64,000 bases of DNA from Gynurincola endophyticus (GCF_003991195.1 NZ_RCWL01000001.1:496001-560000); one strand, 5' to 3'. Shown: positions 20,587 through 30,459, numbered from the stretch's first letter. The notes: generated by a model not told the origin, from the letters alone. Program-made: numbers and translations.

Positions 20587-20979
20587 TTAAGCAAGCACTG
20601 ACTGTTCTTTCTTTACAGCGGTGAAGCGTTTAATAGCTTCAATCAGGTCGATCGGGTTGAAAGGCTTATTAAAGTAAGCTTCAACGCCTAATTCTAAACA
20701 TTTTACTTGAGCAAGATCTTTGTCTAGCGAAGACAATACTATTACTGGAATATCACTATAAATACCATTTGATTTAAGTTGTTCAATCAATTCCCAATCT
20801 TCCATGTCGGGTAATTGAACATCAGCGATAATCAGGTCGGGTAAGTTTTTGTTTGACAAATAGTACATAGCTGAACAAGCATCAGGAGCAGTGATTACCT
20901 GATAATCTTTGCTAAGAACTGTTTGTAATAAAAAGCGTATTGCTTTGCTGTCATCAATTGCGAGAATCTGTTTTTTCAT
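20587..20979 (-). CDS. Stand-alone receiver (CheY-like) protein
   Basis: The protein has 130 residues and consists of a single receiver domain without an output domain. Acidic residues DD 9-10, phospho-acceptor Asp53 (LIIADVQLPD), Ser83 and Lys105 (FNKPF) are all in place, so it should be phosphorylated by some histidine kinase; none lies next to it. It is the first gene of the minus-strand EPS operon and is followed after 10 bases by the phosphoglycosyl transferase, whose N-terminus looks like a degenerate receiver. A direct receiver-to-pseudo-receiver contact that turns EPS initiation on or off is a reasonable inference. Expression probably starts from the promoter at 21388-21417, leaving a leader of about 400 bases. 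Confidence 0.92.
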   Translation of the reverse strand: MKKQILAIDDSKAIRFLLQTVLSKDYQVITAPDACSAMYYLSNKNLPDLIIADVQLPDMEDWELIEQLKSNGIYSDIPVIVLSSLDKDLAQVKCLELGVEAYFNKPFNPIDLIEAIKRFTAVKKEQSVLA

Positions 20980-21463
20980 TCTTTCTAATTTGTGCTTTGA
21001 TATAATCGCAATTTTTCAACAGGTAAAATGGACTAATTTAAAAGTTAGTCTTACATAGAATTGGCTTGGAATAAATATATATACTGACTGAACAGATATA
21101 TTAAACTGTTAAATAGGAGGATTGGAAAAAAATAAGATACTTTAATCAGAGGGGTATTCTTAGGATCGGTGGTGAGGCGGCAATCGGAGTCGTTCGTAAG
21201 AATATTGAGGATTTAAATTCTATGGGGTAAAATTAATAACAAAAATCAATTATGCAAACTCTTCATATATATTTTCTGACTAATACCACTAAAATTACCC
21301 TTTTGCATTATGTAGAAAGACGCTTTATGAACTACATATGATGATTTTTTATCAACTGTCGTGATTCCTTCAAGCATAATTCCGGTACAAATGTATAAAT
21401 GATTTTGGTTTATACAAGTACTAACTCACTAACTATTTGTTAAGACGTAGTTTACATTTTTTA
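20980..21463. other. Long leader or intergenic region before the EPS minus operon
   Basis: This 484-base non-coding stretch lies between the receiver gene and the upstream GT2 gene. Its right end carries a good minus-strand promoter (21388-21417). The rest would be an untranslated leader of about 400 bases, or would encode a small RNA. A short hairpin with stem GACTAA/TTAGTC lies at 21031-21050, about 50 bases before the receiver start. I recognise no known riboswitch and no ORF. Confidence 0.5.
21388..21417 (-). promoter_or_regulatory. Putative promoter of the minus-strand EPS operon
   Basis: Read on the minus strand, TTG (21417-21415) is followed by 19 bases and then TACATTTG (21395-21388). 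This fits the Bacteroidota -33/-7 pattern with normal spacing. The nearest start codon downstream is that of the receiver protein, about 400 bases away. Confidence 0.5.
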
Positions 21464-22642
21464 TCACGCTGCTTTCCGGGCAGCTTTGTCCCATAATACA
21501 GATTGATTTCCTTTAATAAATCGTTTGAAGCCCATGAAAACAGCCATATTCATGAATAGGAAATAAAAAGGGATAAAGAATATTTTCATCTTTATATCCT
21601 TATTTGCATAGATCCAGCCGGTTATTCCCATTACATAAAAGATCACCTGTGCAATCAGTATCATTAAGTAAAAGGCGCTCCCTGAGCTGATTACAATCAG
21701 AATATTACTGATCAACAACAATATTAATGCAATCGGACAAAGCGTCCAGCGTAAAATTCTATGTGATATAAACTGAAAACTTACCACCGGGTATTTAAAG
21801 AAATTAAATAATGGTTTGAGTAAAAGCATGGCCTGAAAGGCTCCGGCACAGATCCGTACTTTTCTCTTCATTTCTTCTTTAATGGAGGCTGATGGCAGTT
21901 CCGCAGCGTAGGCCTCCGGCTCGTAACGTACTACATAGCCATTGATACATAGCTTGAGCGATTGTACAAAATCTTCAATAATGGTATTGGTGGGTGCTTT
22001 TTCGAACAAAGTGGTTCTTACGGAGAATAGTTCTCCCGCAGCTCCAACGGTTGTATACAGGTCAGAGTCCAGTTTCTTCAGAAATGATTCATACTTCCAG
22101 TAAAGTCCCTCACCTGCAGCAGCTGCAGCATCTTTGTTGGATAGTAATATTCTCTTTTCGCCGGCTACGCCACCTACTTTGGGGTTGCTATAATGAGCGG
22201 CAATTTTTTTCACTGAAGCTTTACTTAATAATGTATTGGCGTCACAAAAAATAACGATTTCGTTCTTTACGAAGTCTATCGCACGATTCATGGCGGCTAC
22301 TTTTCCCTGGCGTTGTGGCTGGTGTAGCAGTTCTATATTATTATATTGTTCTACAATAGAAGGAGTCGCATCACTGGATCCGTCAGTGATAAAGATGATT
22401 TGTAACTTATCCTTAGGGTAATCAAGCTCAAAAGTATTTTTTATTTTTTCTTCAATAAAGTCAGCTTCGTTAAAGGCTGCTACCACTAAAGTTACCGGCG
22501 GTTCGAAGTCAGTCGGCACGGGTTTAGCTTTCTTAAATATATTTTTAATTTTTACTAAAGCCCAAAGCAGTATGCCATATCCGACATAGCTATAAAATAC
22601 AATGGCCAAAGAAGCCCAGAAGAGAATTTTGAAAAATATCAT
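21464..22642 (-). CDS. Membrane GT2 glycosyltransferase of the EPS locus
   Basis: The protein has 392 residues from the ATG at 22642. An in-frame TTG at 22690 would add 16 residues, but the ATG start puts the first membrane helix (FFKILFWASLAIVFYSYVGY) at the very N-terminus, as is usual. The GT-A domain shows VTLVVAAFNEADFIEEKI, FITDGSSD, the metal-site DAN, IIEDF (the TED-like acid) and, after it, RKVRICAG in place of QxxRW. Three or four C-terminal helices follow. The shape fits GT2 enzymes of the hyaluronan or poly-N-acetylglucosamine synthase type, with a variant processivity motif. It is transcribed apart from the downstream minus-strand operon, which has its own promoter 70 bases past this stop. 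Confidence 0.83.
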   Translation of the reverse strand: MIFFKILFWASLAIVFYSYVGYGILLWALVKIKNIFKKAKPVPTDFEPPVTLVVAAFNEADFIEEKIKNTFELDYPKDKLQIIFITDGSSDATPSIVEQYNNIELLHQPQRQGKVAAMNRAIDFVKNEIVIFCDANTLLSKASVKKIAAHYSNPKVGGVAGEKRILLSNKDAAAAAGEGLYWKYESFLKKLDSDLYTTVGAAGELFSVRTTLFEKAPTNTIIEDFVQSLKLCINGYVVRYEPEAYAAELPSASIKEEMKRKVRICAGAFQAMLLLKPLFNFFKYPVVSFQFISHRILRWTLCPIALILLLISNILIVISSGSAFYLMILIAQVIFYVMGITGWIYANKDIKMKIFFIPFYFLFMNMAVFMGFKRFIKGNQSVLWDKAARKAA

Positions 22643-23277
22643 CTTTTGCAGGTTAAGGTAAACAGCTAAACGGCCCCAAAGGAACAACAATTTTTTAGAA
22701 ACTATTGCAACAATGATTGTTAATTAGTGATTCTCCTGTTAATCGGCACGTCACTAATCAATAAGCCGGAAGCTCATCTTAAACGTAAATTCTGATAAAT
22801 TGTTATTGATCTGTACCGGTTATTCTATAGCGCTTTTTGTATACCTTATTATATGTATACCTTTTTGCTAAGCTCTTAACAGCTGGAAAACATTTGTATT
22901 TAAATACTCTTTATACTATTGCAGAAGATTATCAGACCAGGAAGAAAGTAAGGGCGAATGGGTAAAATAGATATACATGGAACGGTATTTTTTTTTAACT
23001 GTAATAAGCTGGTAACTAACAAAATGAAAGGTAGAAGTAACGCCTCCGGATCAAAATAAGCAGTAAAAACCGTTCAGGTATTTTGCTTTTTGAGAAATAG
23101 TATTAATTTTGATTCGAAATTACGCTTACCTCGTCCAATCTCTCTGTGATAAAATCACCTCCTATCTCCGTGCAGAAACCACAAATTCAATTAACTCAGC
23201 TAATAGCTGATTATATCCTCTTTAAGACCGCTTAACGTCCGGTTGGACACACTTATCCATTGACAATAAATTTGTTT
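22643..23277. other. Divergent intergenic region in the middle of the EPS locus
   Basis: These 635 bases separate the two arms of the EPS locus. A plausible plus-strand promoter for the 2393-residue protein lies at 23082-23111. I see no convincing minus-strand -7 match near the GT2 start, no ORF and no strong hairpin. Its size leaves room for regulator binding sites, but I cannot name any. Confidence 0.5.
23082..23111 (+). promoter_or_regulatory. Putative promoter of the 2393-residue T9SS protein
   Basis: TTTG at 23082-23085 and TAATTTTG at 23104-23111 are 18 bases apart, close to the usual Bacteroidota spacing. The leader to the ATG at 23278 would be about 160 bases. Confidence 0.4.
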
Positions 23278-26200
23278 ATGAAACGAATTTTACTTCTTAC
23301 CACAATTAGTCTGTTGGTGAATTTGGTAGTTAATGCCCAAAACGTATTTAACCCGAATGATCCTTTGGTTCGCTATAATGCGAATGCATCTGTAGGTACT
23401 GCTCAAAAGCCCGATCCGAATATTAACGGATTACAAAAATGGGTGGCTGACTCTATGAGTAGTATCTCTAACTCTTACTCTACTCAGTCGTACAAGGCAT
23501 ACTACATGAACATTAACGGAGTACAAATGCCTTTCCGTCTTAAATACCCGAAAAGTTATAACAACCCCGACAGTGCAGGAAAAAAATATCCTGTGATGAT
23601 GTTTTTCCACGGTACGGGAGAAGCGGCTTGTAATACCAATGGTGGTGTTTATAATAATGAAAAACAATTATTGCATGGTGGCAGATTATTCAGAGACCAT
23701 GTAGATAATGACCGTTTCGACGGATTCTTATTATATCCTCAGGTAGTTAACTTCAGTACTAACTGTAGTGGTAACTGGGGAGTGGCTCCGGCTTCAGGTT
23801 ATTATGCCGGACTAATTCGTTTGGTAGACAGTTTAGGAAAATATGTACGTGCAGACGTTGACCGTTTGATCGTAACAGGTTTATCGAATGGTGGTGGTGC
23901 CGCGTGGTCAATGGCCGCAGCATTTCCTGCAAGAGTAGCGGCAGTTGCTCCATCAGCAGCTGCTACCGGCCAGACTAACTATTCAGATTATGTTCACGTT
24001 CCTGTTTATTTCGCAAGTGGGGGTACTGACAACAATCCGACACCTGCATTTTCAGAGTCTGTTTACAATGCTTTGAAAAACTTAGGAGCTGACATTAAAT
24101 ATATTTTATATCCAACATTAGGACACTCTATGTGGAATAACCACTGGAATGAACCTGATTTTGTTCCTTTTATGAACAGAGGGCATAAAGCTAACCCGCT
24201 GGTGTTTTTTCAAAGAGACGAATGGTGTCCGGAAGATGTTATCTCTGCAAAACTGGGCATTACAGCAGGATTTGCAGCGTATGAGTGGGAAAAAGACGGA
24301 GTGGTCATTGCCCGTCGTCAAAGTGGGTCGAATACTATTTTAGACGGTTCCAGCATTGTTTCGTTTGGTGCAGGTGGAAATGAAATTACCGTTAAAAGCT
24401 ATGGTGTTTATAAAGTTCGTTTCAGACGTACAGCTACCAGTGACTGGAGTGCATGGAGCCCGAGACCGGCTGTTATTCGTCAGAAAGCGGTTACGCAAAC
24501 CCCTAACATTCAGGTACAAGGTGTTCAATCGCATGTATTACCAGGGATTGATGGTAAAAATTCAGTTACACTAACTTTACCTGAAGGTTTCTATGCTTAC
24601 GAATGGTATAATGCAGAAAATAATCAATTGATCGGAAGCGGTAGAACTTATAACGCTTCTGTAGGAAAATATAAAGCACGGGTGGTAGAGCAGTATGGTT
24701 GCGGAACGTTGTTTTCGCCTGTGTTTGAAGTTGTATCGGCAAGCGGTGCTATCAAACCCGATCCGGCCAAAACATTAGTTGCAATGGCCAGTTCTCTGAC
24801 CAGTGTTCAACTTGACTGGAACGAAAATCCGAATGCAGGTGAAAATGAAACAGGATTTGAAATTTACCGTGCAACCAATGCCGGTGGCCCATATTCCTTA
24901 ATACATATCACAGCCCCGGATGTTGTATCTTATTTAGATGCAGGTTTAACCACCAATACACAATATTATTATGTGGTAAGAGCTGTAGGCCGTTCAGGTG
25001 CAGCAGCCAATTCTAACGAAGCATCTGTAATAACAGCTGCTGACGTAACTCCTCCGACTGCGCCGACTAATCTCAGATTAGTAAGCAGCGGTAAAAACTT
25101 TGCAACAATTGCATGGAATGCTTCTACCGATGACGCTGGTGTTGACCGTTATGATATTTTTATCAACAATCAGAAATCATTTACAACAACTGCTACTAAT
25201 TTCAGTATTCCTGATCTGGAAGAAGAGAGTCTTTATACAATTGTTGTAAAAGCCCGTGATAAAGCGGGTAATATCTCGAATCCGTCAAACCAGGTAACAG
25301 CAAGTACTAGTTATGACCAGAATGGTTTGAATTACAAATACTACGAAGGTTCATGGAGTAACTTACCTGATTTTTCATTGTTAACACCTCTTAAAACAGG
25401 CATTGCACCTACTCCGGATATTGCAGCACGTCTGGTTGAAAATAATTACGCATTCCTTTGGGAAGGATTGCTGAAAGTTGATGTAGCAGCAAATTATACT
25501 TTTGAAATATGCTCTGATGATGGTTCTCGTTTATGGATAGGATCGGGTTATACGCATGGAACTTCCACTATTAACAATGATGGAGCGCATGGAAACCAGT
25601 GTCGTACTGCAACTGTTCAACTGGCAGTAGGCCTACACCCTATCGCCGCAGGATATTTTCAGGCAACCGGAGGACAGTCATTTAGTCTTTCATGGCAGAA
25701 TAACGCAGGTTTATCGAAACAAACTATTCCTCAATCGAATTTACTGGCAATAGGTGTAAATCCGTCATTATTACCCGCTGCACCAACAGCTTTACAAGCT
25801 ACTAAAGTTGATTATAAAACAGTAGAACTTACATGGGAAAACTCAGGTTCTGCAACCGGGTATGAAGTAGTAAGATCTACTACTGAAAACGGTGTGTATG
25901 AGCAGGTAGCTTCAGTAAACGGATTCAGTTACAGTGATAGCACTTTAACACCTAATACGACTTATTTCTATAAAGTGAGAAGCATCGGTTTAAGCGGAGA
26001 GTCTGCTTATACTTCTGCTTACACCGGTATTTATTATTCCTTAGACAGTACTTTGGTGAATGCCTGGAATACAACAGGTGGTACCAATACCAATCTTACA
26101 CAGAATGGTACACTTACTCAATATTGGAATAAAACAGATAAAAAGTATGGTACTTTCGGTGTTCAGATGAATGGTACTTCACATTACTTCACAATTAACG

Positions 26201-29200
26201 GTTCTTCAGCTAATCAATACCCGAACATCGGTGGTTATTCGCAAAGAACAGTGGCAATGTGGATTAAACCTACTACTATTGCTAACAGAAAAGTACTTTT
26301 TGATATTGGTAACAGCACAAATGGTATAGCATTGCGCTTCAATAATACCAATAATGCTTTAGAAGCAGGTATTGCTTCAGCGGGTGTAAGATTCACAGCA
26401 GCAGCGAATAATTTCCAAACCGGTGGTCATTGGATTGCCAACGGATGGAACCACGTAGCTGTTGTTTATAATACCAGCTCACTTCAGATTTTCTTAAACG
26501 GCGTATTAGTCGCTTCCAATAATAACCTGAGTTTTGTTCGAATCGCAGCTAATGCCGGAAATAACTCAAGATTCGGTTACTCCGGCACCGCTGCTGGTGA
26601 CAATGCCTTCAACCAGGCGTCAGCAAGTACTGATTTTTATGCAGGTTTAATGGATGAAATTTACATTCTCAATGGTGCGTTAAGCGCCAGTGAAATAGTA
26701 AAAGTAATGAACAATGAATTTGTTCCTTCTAATACAAAAACGGATGTTGCTCCTGCTCCTCCTGCAGCCCCTGCTAATTTAACGGCTACTGTAGTAAACA
26801 GTAACTCGATTCAGTTAGCCTGGAATGATAACAGTACTAACGAAACTGGTTTTGAAATCTGGAGATCTGTATCTAACAATCAAACTTTCAGATTGGTACA
26901 CACCGTACCAGCCAACGCTTCAGGTAATGTAACTTTCACAGATACCGAGCTGTTTGCAAATTCCAGATACTATTATAAAATACTGGCAAAAGGAGATATT
27001 CAGAATTCTGGTTTCTCAAATGAAGCAGATGCGACTACTCCGAATACCAAACCGGTAATTTCTAAAATAGAAGATGCAACCGTAAAATATGGTAACAGCC
27101 ATAATATTAAAGTAGAAGCAACAGATCCTGACGGAGACGTACTGACTTTCTCTGCTATTAACCTTCCTTATTTCGTAACGATCGAACCGGTAAGTAACGG
27201 TGTTGCTAATCTGGTAGTAAATGCTGAAATATGGGATATCGGTTATTACGAATCTTATGTTATTGTAAGTGATGCACTGGGTGCAAAGGATACGACTTAT
27301 TTCACCTTAGTGATTAATGATAATAATGTACCTGTATTTAATCAGGTTACTACTACTAACATGACTGAAGGTCAGTTGTTGAATATTCCTATTCAGGTAG
27401 TGGATGAAGAGAATACAGGATTATTAATTATCCGTCCGGTGAAATTACCTACCTGGGCTACGTTAACGACCGACTCTACCAATGGTAGCGGTAATATTCA
27501 ACTGGTTCCTGGTTTTGATGCGGCCGGTTCTCATCAGATTAAATTATCTGTTGAAGATGAATACGGAGCCATTAATTACCTCGATTTTATGGTGAATGTA
27601 ACCGATGTGGATCCTAACGAAAGTTATAAACTGAACTTCGTGGCATGGGGCCCGCAGGAGTCTGGCTGGAATACTGTAAACGTTTCTAACAATACGATCA
27701 ACCAAAGCAATCTTAGAAATCATAAAAATGAAGTAACCAATGTAAGAGTTCAACTTACAAAAGGTACTATCAGTAGTGGCGGTAGCGGAATGAATACCGG
27801 TTCCGGTGTTTACCCTGCAAACGTTCGTTATGATATGATTAACTGGGGTTACTTCAATGGCGGAAGCAATAGCGCAGATACGATTGAAGTTACCATCAGC
27901 GGATTGTCTGCCGGTAAAAAATACAACCTCATTTTCTATGCAGGTACAAACTGTAACTATTGTTCTTTAAATAATAATAGTGTAACCACTTTCAAAGCAG
28001 GTGATCAGATTGCTCAGGTAAGAATGTTCAATAACCTGAATATGACTGATACTTTAGTGAAGGTTACTCCGAATGCATCAGGAAGTATCGTTGTAACAAT
28101 GATTGGTGATGCAAACACAGCAGTAGGTGGTAACTTAAACGCAATGGTTATCGAATCTAATCAGGATGATGGTACCACTCCTTTGAAACCATTGAACCTC
28201 ACTGCAACTCAAAGAGATAAAGGTGTAAGATTAACATGGGTTGATCAGGCTTACAATGAAGATGCTTACAATGTTTATCGCGCTACCGCTAAAACCGGTC
28301 CTTATACATTATTAAATCCTGGTGCATCTAACAGAGACAGTACCGGATATAATGACGAAAACCTGGCTCCTTTCACTAATTACTATTATTATGTAAAAGG
28401 TATGAACAACCATGGTTTAGGTATTTCGAGTGATACGGTTTTAGTTCAAACATTAAATAATAATCCTACCGTTACTTCTGTTGCAGGTTTCAGCGTGAAA
28501 GCAGAAAGCTCAGCAACTGCAAACTTTACAGTAGGAGATGATCCGGGTGATGTAATTACTGTTTCTTTACAGGATGCACCGGCATTCATTACGTTAACCA
28601 AATTATCAGCTACCAGCTACCGCATCAATGCAAATCCAACAGCCTCTAACGTGGGTAAACATACGTTCGAAGTAGTTGTACTGGATGATAAAGGCGGAAG
28701 AACGACTACCATGGTTACTGTGTCTGTTGCTGATAAAAACACACGATCAGTTTATGTGAACTTCGCACCAACCGGTTATGCAGCCCCGGCTCCATGGAAT
28801 AATTTGTTAGGATATGGAGGACAGGGTAATACATTAAGTAACCTGTTGGACGAAAATGGAGCTAACACCAGTTACAGCGTAACGCTTGTTAATAAATGGG
28901 CAGGACTGGTAATGAACGGTCAGATAACCGGTGATAATTCAGGAACTTATCCTGATGCGGTATTGAACTACGGATGGTGGGATAATGATGAAGCTGCCCG
29001 TCAGATCAGATTTAATAACCTCAATAATAATAAGGTTTACAACATCGTAATTATGGCCAGCAGATCTGATGGTGTTCGTTCTGCAATGAGATTCAGTGTT
29101 GGTTCTGTAGCTGATACGTTAGACGGAAGTTATAACTCTTATTACACAGCGAACCTGAACAGATTAGTACCGACCGGCGGAGCCATCACGATAGATATCT

Positions 29201-30459
29201 TAAAATTATATGGTGCACCTTATACTGTAATTAACGCCATCCAGATTGAAGAACTGGATAATGCGATCACATTAGCACCAAACAATTTACATGTGGAAGC
29301 TGTAGGAAGAGACGCTGCAAACATTACCTGGAGCGACAGAAATCATAATGAAACAGCCTTCCAGTTACAGGTAGCTTCTGATGCAAACTTCAGTACTATC
29401 CTGACCAGCCAGACTTTACCGGCTAATACGGTTAGCTACAAAGCCACCGGCTTACCGATCAATAAACGTGTATGGGCAAGAGTGAGAACTGTTGTAGGGG
29501 GAGAAAACTCTGAGTGGAGTAACGTAGCATTCGCTAATACTTCATTATCTCAGGTATTTGTAAACTTTAACATCGCTGAGTTAAATGTAGCGAGCCCATG
29601 GAACAATTTGGAATCTAACCCGACCGAAGCATTTACTAAATCGGGTCTGGTGAATCAAAGCGGTCTTCCGAGCGGTGTATCTGTTGAGTTCTTAACACCA
29701 ATGAACGGTGATAATAACTTCGGTATGAGCACCGGTAATAATAGCGGAGTTGTTCCGGATAATGCGCTGAGATCAAACTACTGGATTGATAAAAATCAAA
29801 AATCTCAGGTTAAACTGACCGGATTAAACCAGGCTAAAAAATACCGTATCGGTTTCTTTGGTTCGATGAGTACCGATGGCTGGTTCTCCGGAAACTATAC
29901 CGGAACTTATACCGTAAACGGTGTTACAGTATTGCTGAACTCATGGTTAAATGACCGTAAAGTGGTATTTATCGAGAACATTTTGCCAAATTCAGACGGA
30001 GAAGTTTTAATGGAGTTCTCTACAATTGATGAAGCACAATGGGCGTTTAATGGAGGATTGATTATTGAATCTTATGATATCATCGGCGTTTCGGAAAATC
30101 CTGACCAGGGTCCTTTAAGAATAGCTACCGTGGTTGAGCCTGAGTTAAAAGCGAGCGTGGTAGAAGTGAAAGAACTGGCAGAAATTCAGATCGGAAATGC
30201 TGAAATCTATCCGAATCCGTTCAAAGATCAACTGAATATCCAGTTTACTTCATTAAAAGCGAACCAAAATGTTGTGGTGAACGTGTATAACATGAACGGA
30301 AGTTTGGTACACACACAGCAAATGAATAATAGACCTGCAGGTAAACAATTGATTACCTTGAATTTAGGAAATTCCAGATTAGTTCAGGGATATTATTTGG
30401 TAACTGTTGTTGTAAACGGAAAAGTAGAAAGCACTAAAAAAGTAATGAAATCAAATTAA
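23278..30459 (+). CDS. Giant esterase-headed multidomain T9SS protein in the EPS locus
   Basis: The protein has 2393 residues. The start is the ATG at 23278, giving signal peptide MKRILLLTTISLLVNLVVNA; an in-frame TTG at 23260 is less likely. Residues 75-300 are an alpha/beta hydrolase: VMMFFHGTGEAA, GLSNGGG (Ser203), Asp251 in SGGTDNNP, LGHSMW (His283). Then come two FN3 domains (about 493-680), a PA14-like domain (682-826, FEICSDDGSRLWIGS), FN3 (835-918), a LamG-like domain (922-1149), FN3 (1161-1254) and cadherin-like Ig segments. Three copies of an unassigned beta-rich domain (1449-1627, 1824-1992, 2091-2267) are separated by FN3 and Ig domains. The tail is a T9SS type A domain (IYPNPFKDQL ... 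KVMKSN). PA14 and LamG domains often bind glycans, so a surface enzyme acting on or holding the EPS is likely, though inferred. It is the first plus-strand EPS gene. Confidence 0.87.
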   Translation: MKRILLLTTISLLVNLVVNAQNVFNPNDPLVRYNANASVGTAQKPDPNINGLQKWVADSMSSISNSYSTQSYKAYYMNINGVQMPFRLKYPKSYNNPDSAGKKYPVMMFFHGTGEAACNTNGGVYNNEKQLLHGGRLFRDHVDNDRFDGFLLYPQVVNFSTNCSGNWGVAPASGYYAGLIRLVDSLGKYVRADVDRLIVTGLSNGGGAAWSMAAAFPARVAAVAPSAAATGQTNYSDYVHVPVYFASGGTDNNPTPAFSESVYNALKNLGADIKYILYPTLGHSMWNNHWNEPDFVPFMNRGHKANPLVFFQRDEWCPEDVISAKLGITAGFAAYEWEKDGVVIARRQSGSNTILDGSSIVSFGAGGNEITVKSYGVYKVRFRRTATSDWSAWSPRPAVIRQKAVTQTPNIQVQGVQSHVLPGIDGKNSVTLTLPEGFYAYEWYNAENNQLIGSGRTYNASVGKYKARVVEQYGCGTLFSPVFEVVSASGAIKPDPAKTLVAMASSLTSVQLDWNENPNAGENETGFEIYRATNAGGPYSLIHITAPDVVSYLDAGLTTNTQYYYVVRAVGRSGAAANSNEASVITAADVTPPTAPTNLRLVSSGKNFATIAWNASTDDAGVDRYDIFINNQKSFTTTATNFSIPDLEEESLYTIVVKARDKAGNISNPSNQVTASTSYDQNGLNYKYYEGSWSNLPDFSLLTPLKTGIAPTPDIAARLVENNYAFLWEGLLKVDVAANYTFEICSDDGSRLWIGSGYTHGTSTINNDGAHGNQCRTATVQLAVGLHPIAAGYFQATGGQSFSLSWQNNAGLSKQTIPQSNLLAIGVNPSLLPAAPTALQATKVDYKTVELTWENSGSATGYEVVRSTTENGVYEQVASVNGFSYSDSTLTPNTTYFYKVRSIGLSGESAYTSAYTGIYYSLDSTLVNAWNTTGGTNTNLTQNGTLTQYWNKTDKKYGTFGVQMNGTSHYFTINGSSANQYPNIGGYSQRTVAMWIKPTTIANRKVLFDIGNSTNGIALRFNNTNNALEAGIASAGVRFTAAANNFQTGGHWIANGWNHVAVVYNTSSLQIFLNGVLVASNNNLSFVRIAANAGNNSRFGYSGTAAGDNAFNQASASTDFYAGLMDEIYILNGALSASEIVKVMNNEFVPSNTKTDVAPAPPAAPANLTATVVNSNSIQLAWNDNSTNETGFEIWRSVSNNQTFRLVHTVPANASGNVTFTDTELFANSRYYYKILAKGDIQNSGFSNEADATTPNTKPVISKIEDATVKYGNSHNIKVEATDPDGDVLTFSAINLPYFVTIEPVSNGVANLVVNAEIWDIGYYESYVIVSDALGAKDTTYFTLVINDNNVPVFNQVTTTNMTEGQLLNIPIQVVDEENTGLLIIRPVKLPTWATLTTDSTNGSGNIQLVPGFDAAGSHQIKLSVEDEYGAINYLDFMVNVTDVDPNESYKLNFVAWGPQESGWNTVNVSNNTINQSNLRNHKNEVTNVRVQLTKGTISSGGSGMNTGSGVYPANVRYDMINWGYFNGGSNSADTIEVTISGLSAGKKYNLIFYAGTNCNYCSLNNNSVTTFKAGDQIAQVRMFNNLNMTDTLVKVTPNASGSIVVTMIGDANTAVGGNLNAMVIESNQDDGTTPLKPLNLTATQRDKGVRLTWVDQAYNEDAYNVYRATAKTGPYTLLNPGASNRDSTGYNDENLAPFTNYYYYVKGMNNHGLGISSDTVLVQTLNNNPTVTSVAGFSVKAESSATANFTVGDDPGDVITVSLQDAPAFITLTKLSATSYRINANPTASNVGKHTFEVVVLDDKGGRTTTMVTVSVADKNTRSVYVNFAPTGYAAPAPWNNLLGYGGQGNTLSNLLDENGANTSYSVTLVNKWAGLVMNGQITGDNSGTYPDAVLNYGWWDNDEAARQIRFNNLNNNKVYNIVIMASRSDGVRSAMRFSVGSVADTLDGSYNSYYTANLNRLVPTGGAITIDILKLYGAPYTVINAIQIEELDNAITLAPNNLHVEAVGRDAANITWSDRNHNETAFQLQVASDANFSTILTSQTLPANTVSYKATGLPINKRVWARVRTVVGGENSEWSNVAFANTSLSQVFVNFNIAELNVASPWNNLESNPTEAFTKSGLVNQSGLPSGVSVEFLTPMNGDNNFGMSTGNNSGVVPDNALRSNYWIDKNQKSQVKLTGLNQAKKYRIGFFGSMSTDGWFSGNYTGTYTVNGVTVLLNSWLNDRKVVFIENILPNSDGEVLMEFSTIDEAQWAFNGGLIIESYDIIGVSENPDQGPLRIATVVEPELKASVVEVKELAEIQIGNAEIYPNPFKDQLNIQFTSLKANQNVVVNVYNMNGSLVHTQQMNNRPAGKQLITLNLGNSRLVQGYYLVTVVVNGKVESTKKVMKSN
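27622..30078 (+). repeat. Three copies of an unassigned domain of 169-179 residues
   Basis: Copies lie at 27622-28158, 28747-29253 and 29548-30078, each separated by an FN3 domain or an Ig plus FN3 pair. Shared landmarks are an opening VNF-like strand, then (A)PWNN or SGWN, a middle segment of the type G.YPD....Y.WW or G.VPDNALRSNYW, then L..GKKYNLIFYAG or L.QAKKYRIGFFGS, and a closing AxxIES/E strand. The copies are diverged at DNA level, so the duplication is old. Confidence 0.6.

Noticed and set aside
16986-24690. Shared 15-base string GCACGGGTGGTAGAG at about 16987 (non-coding) and 24677 (coding)
   Set aside because: A single short match with unrelated flanks, most simply chance or an unprovable remnant; no repeat structure around it.
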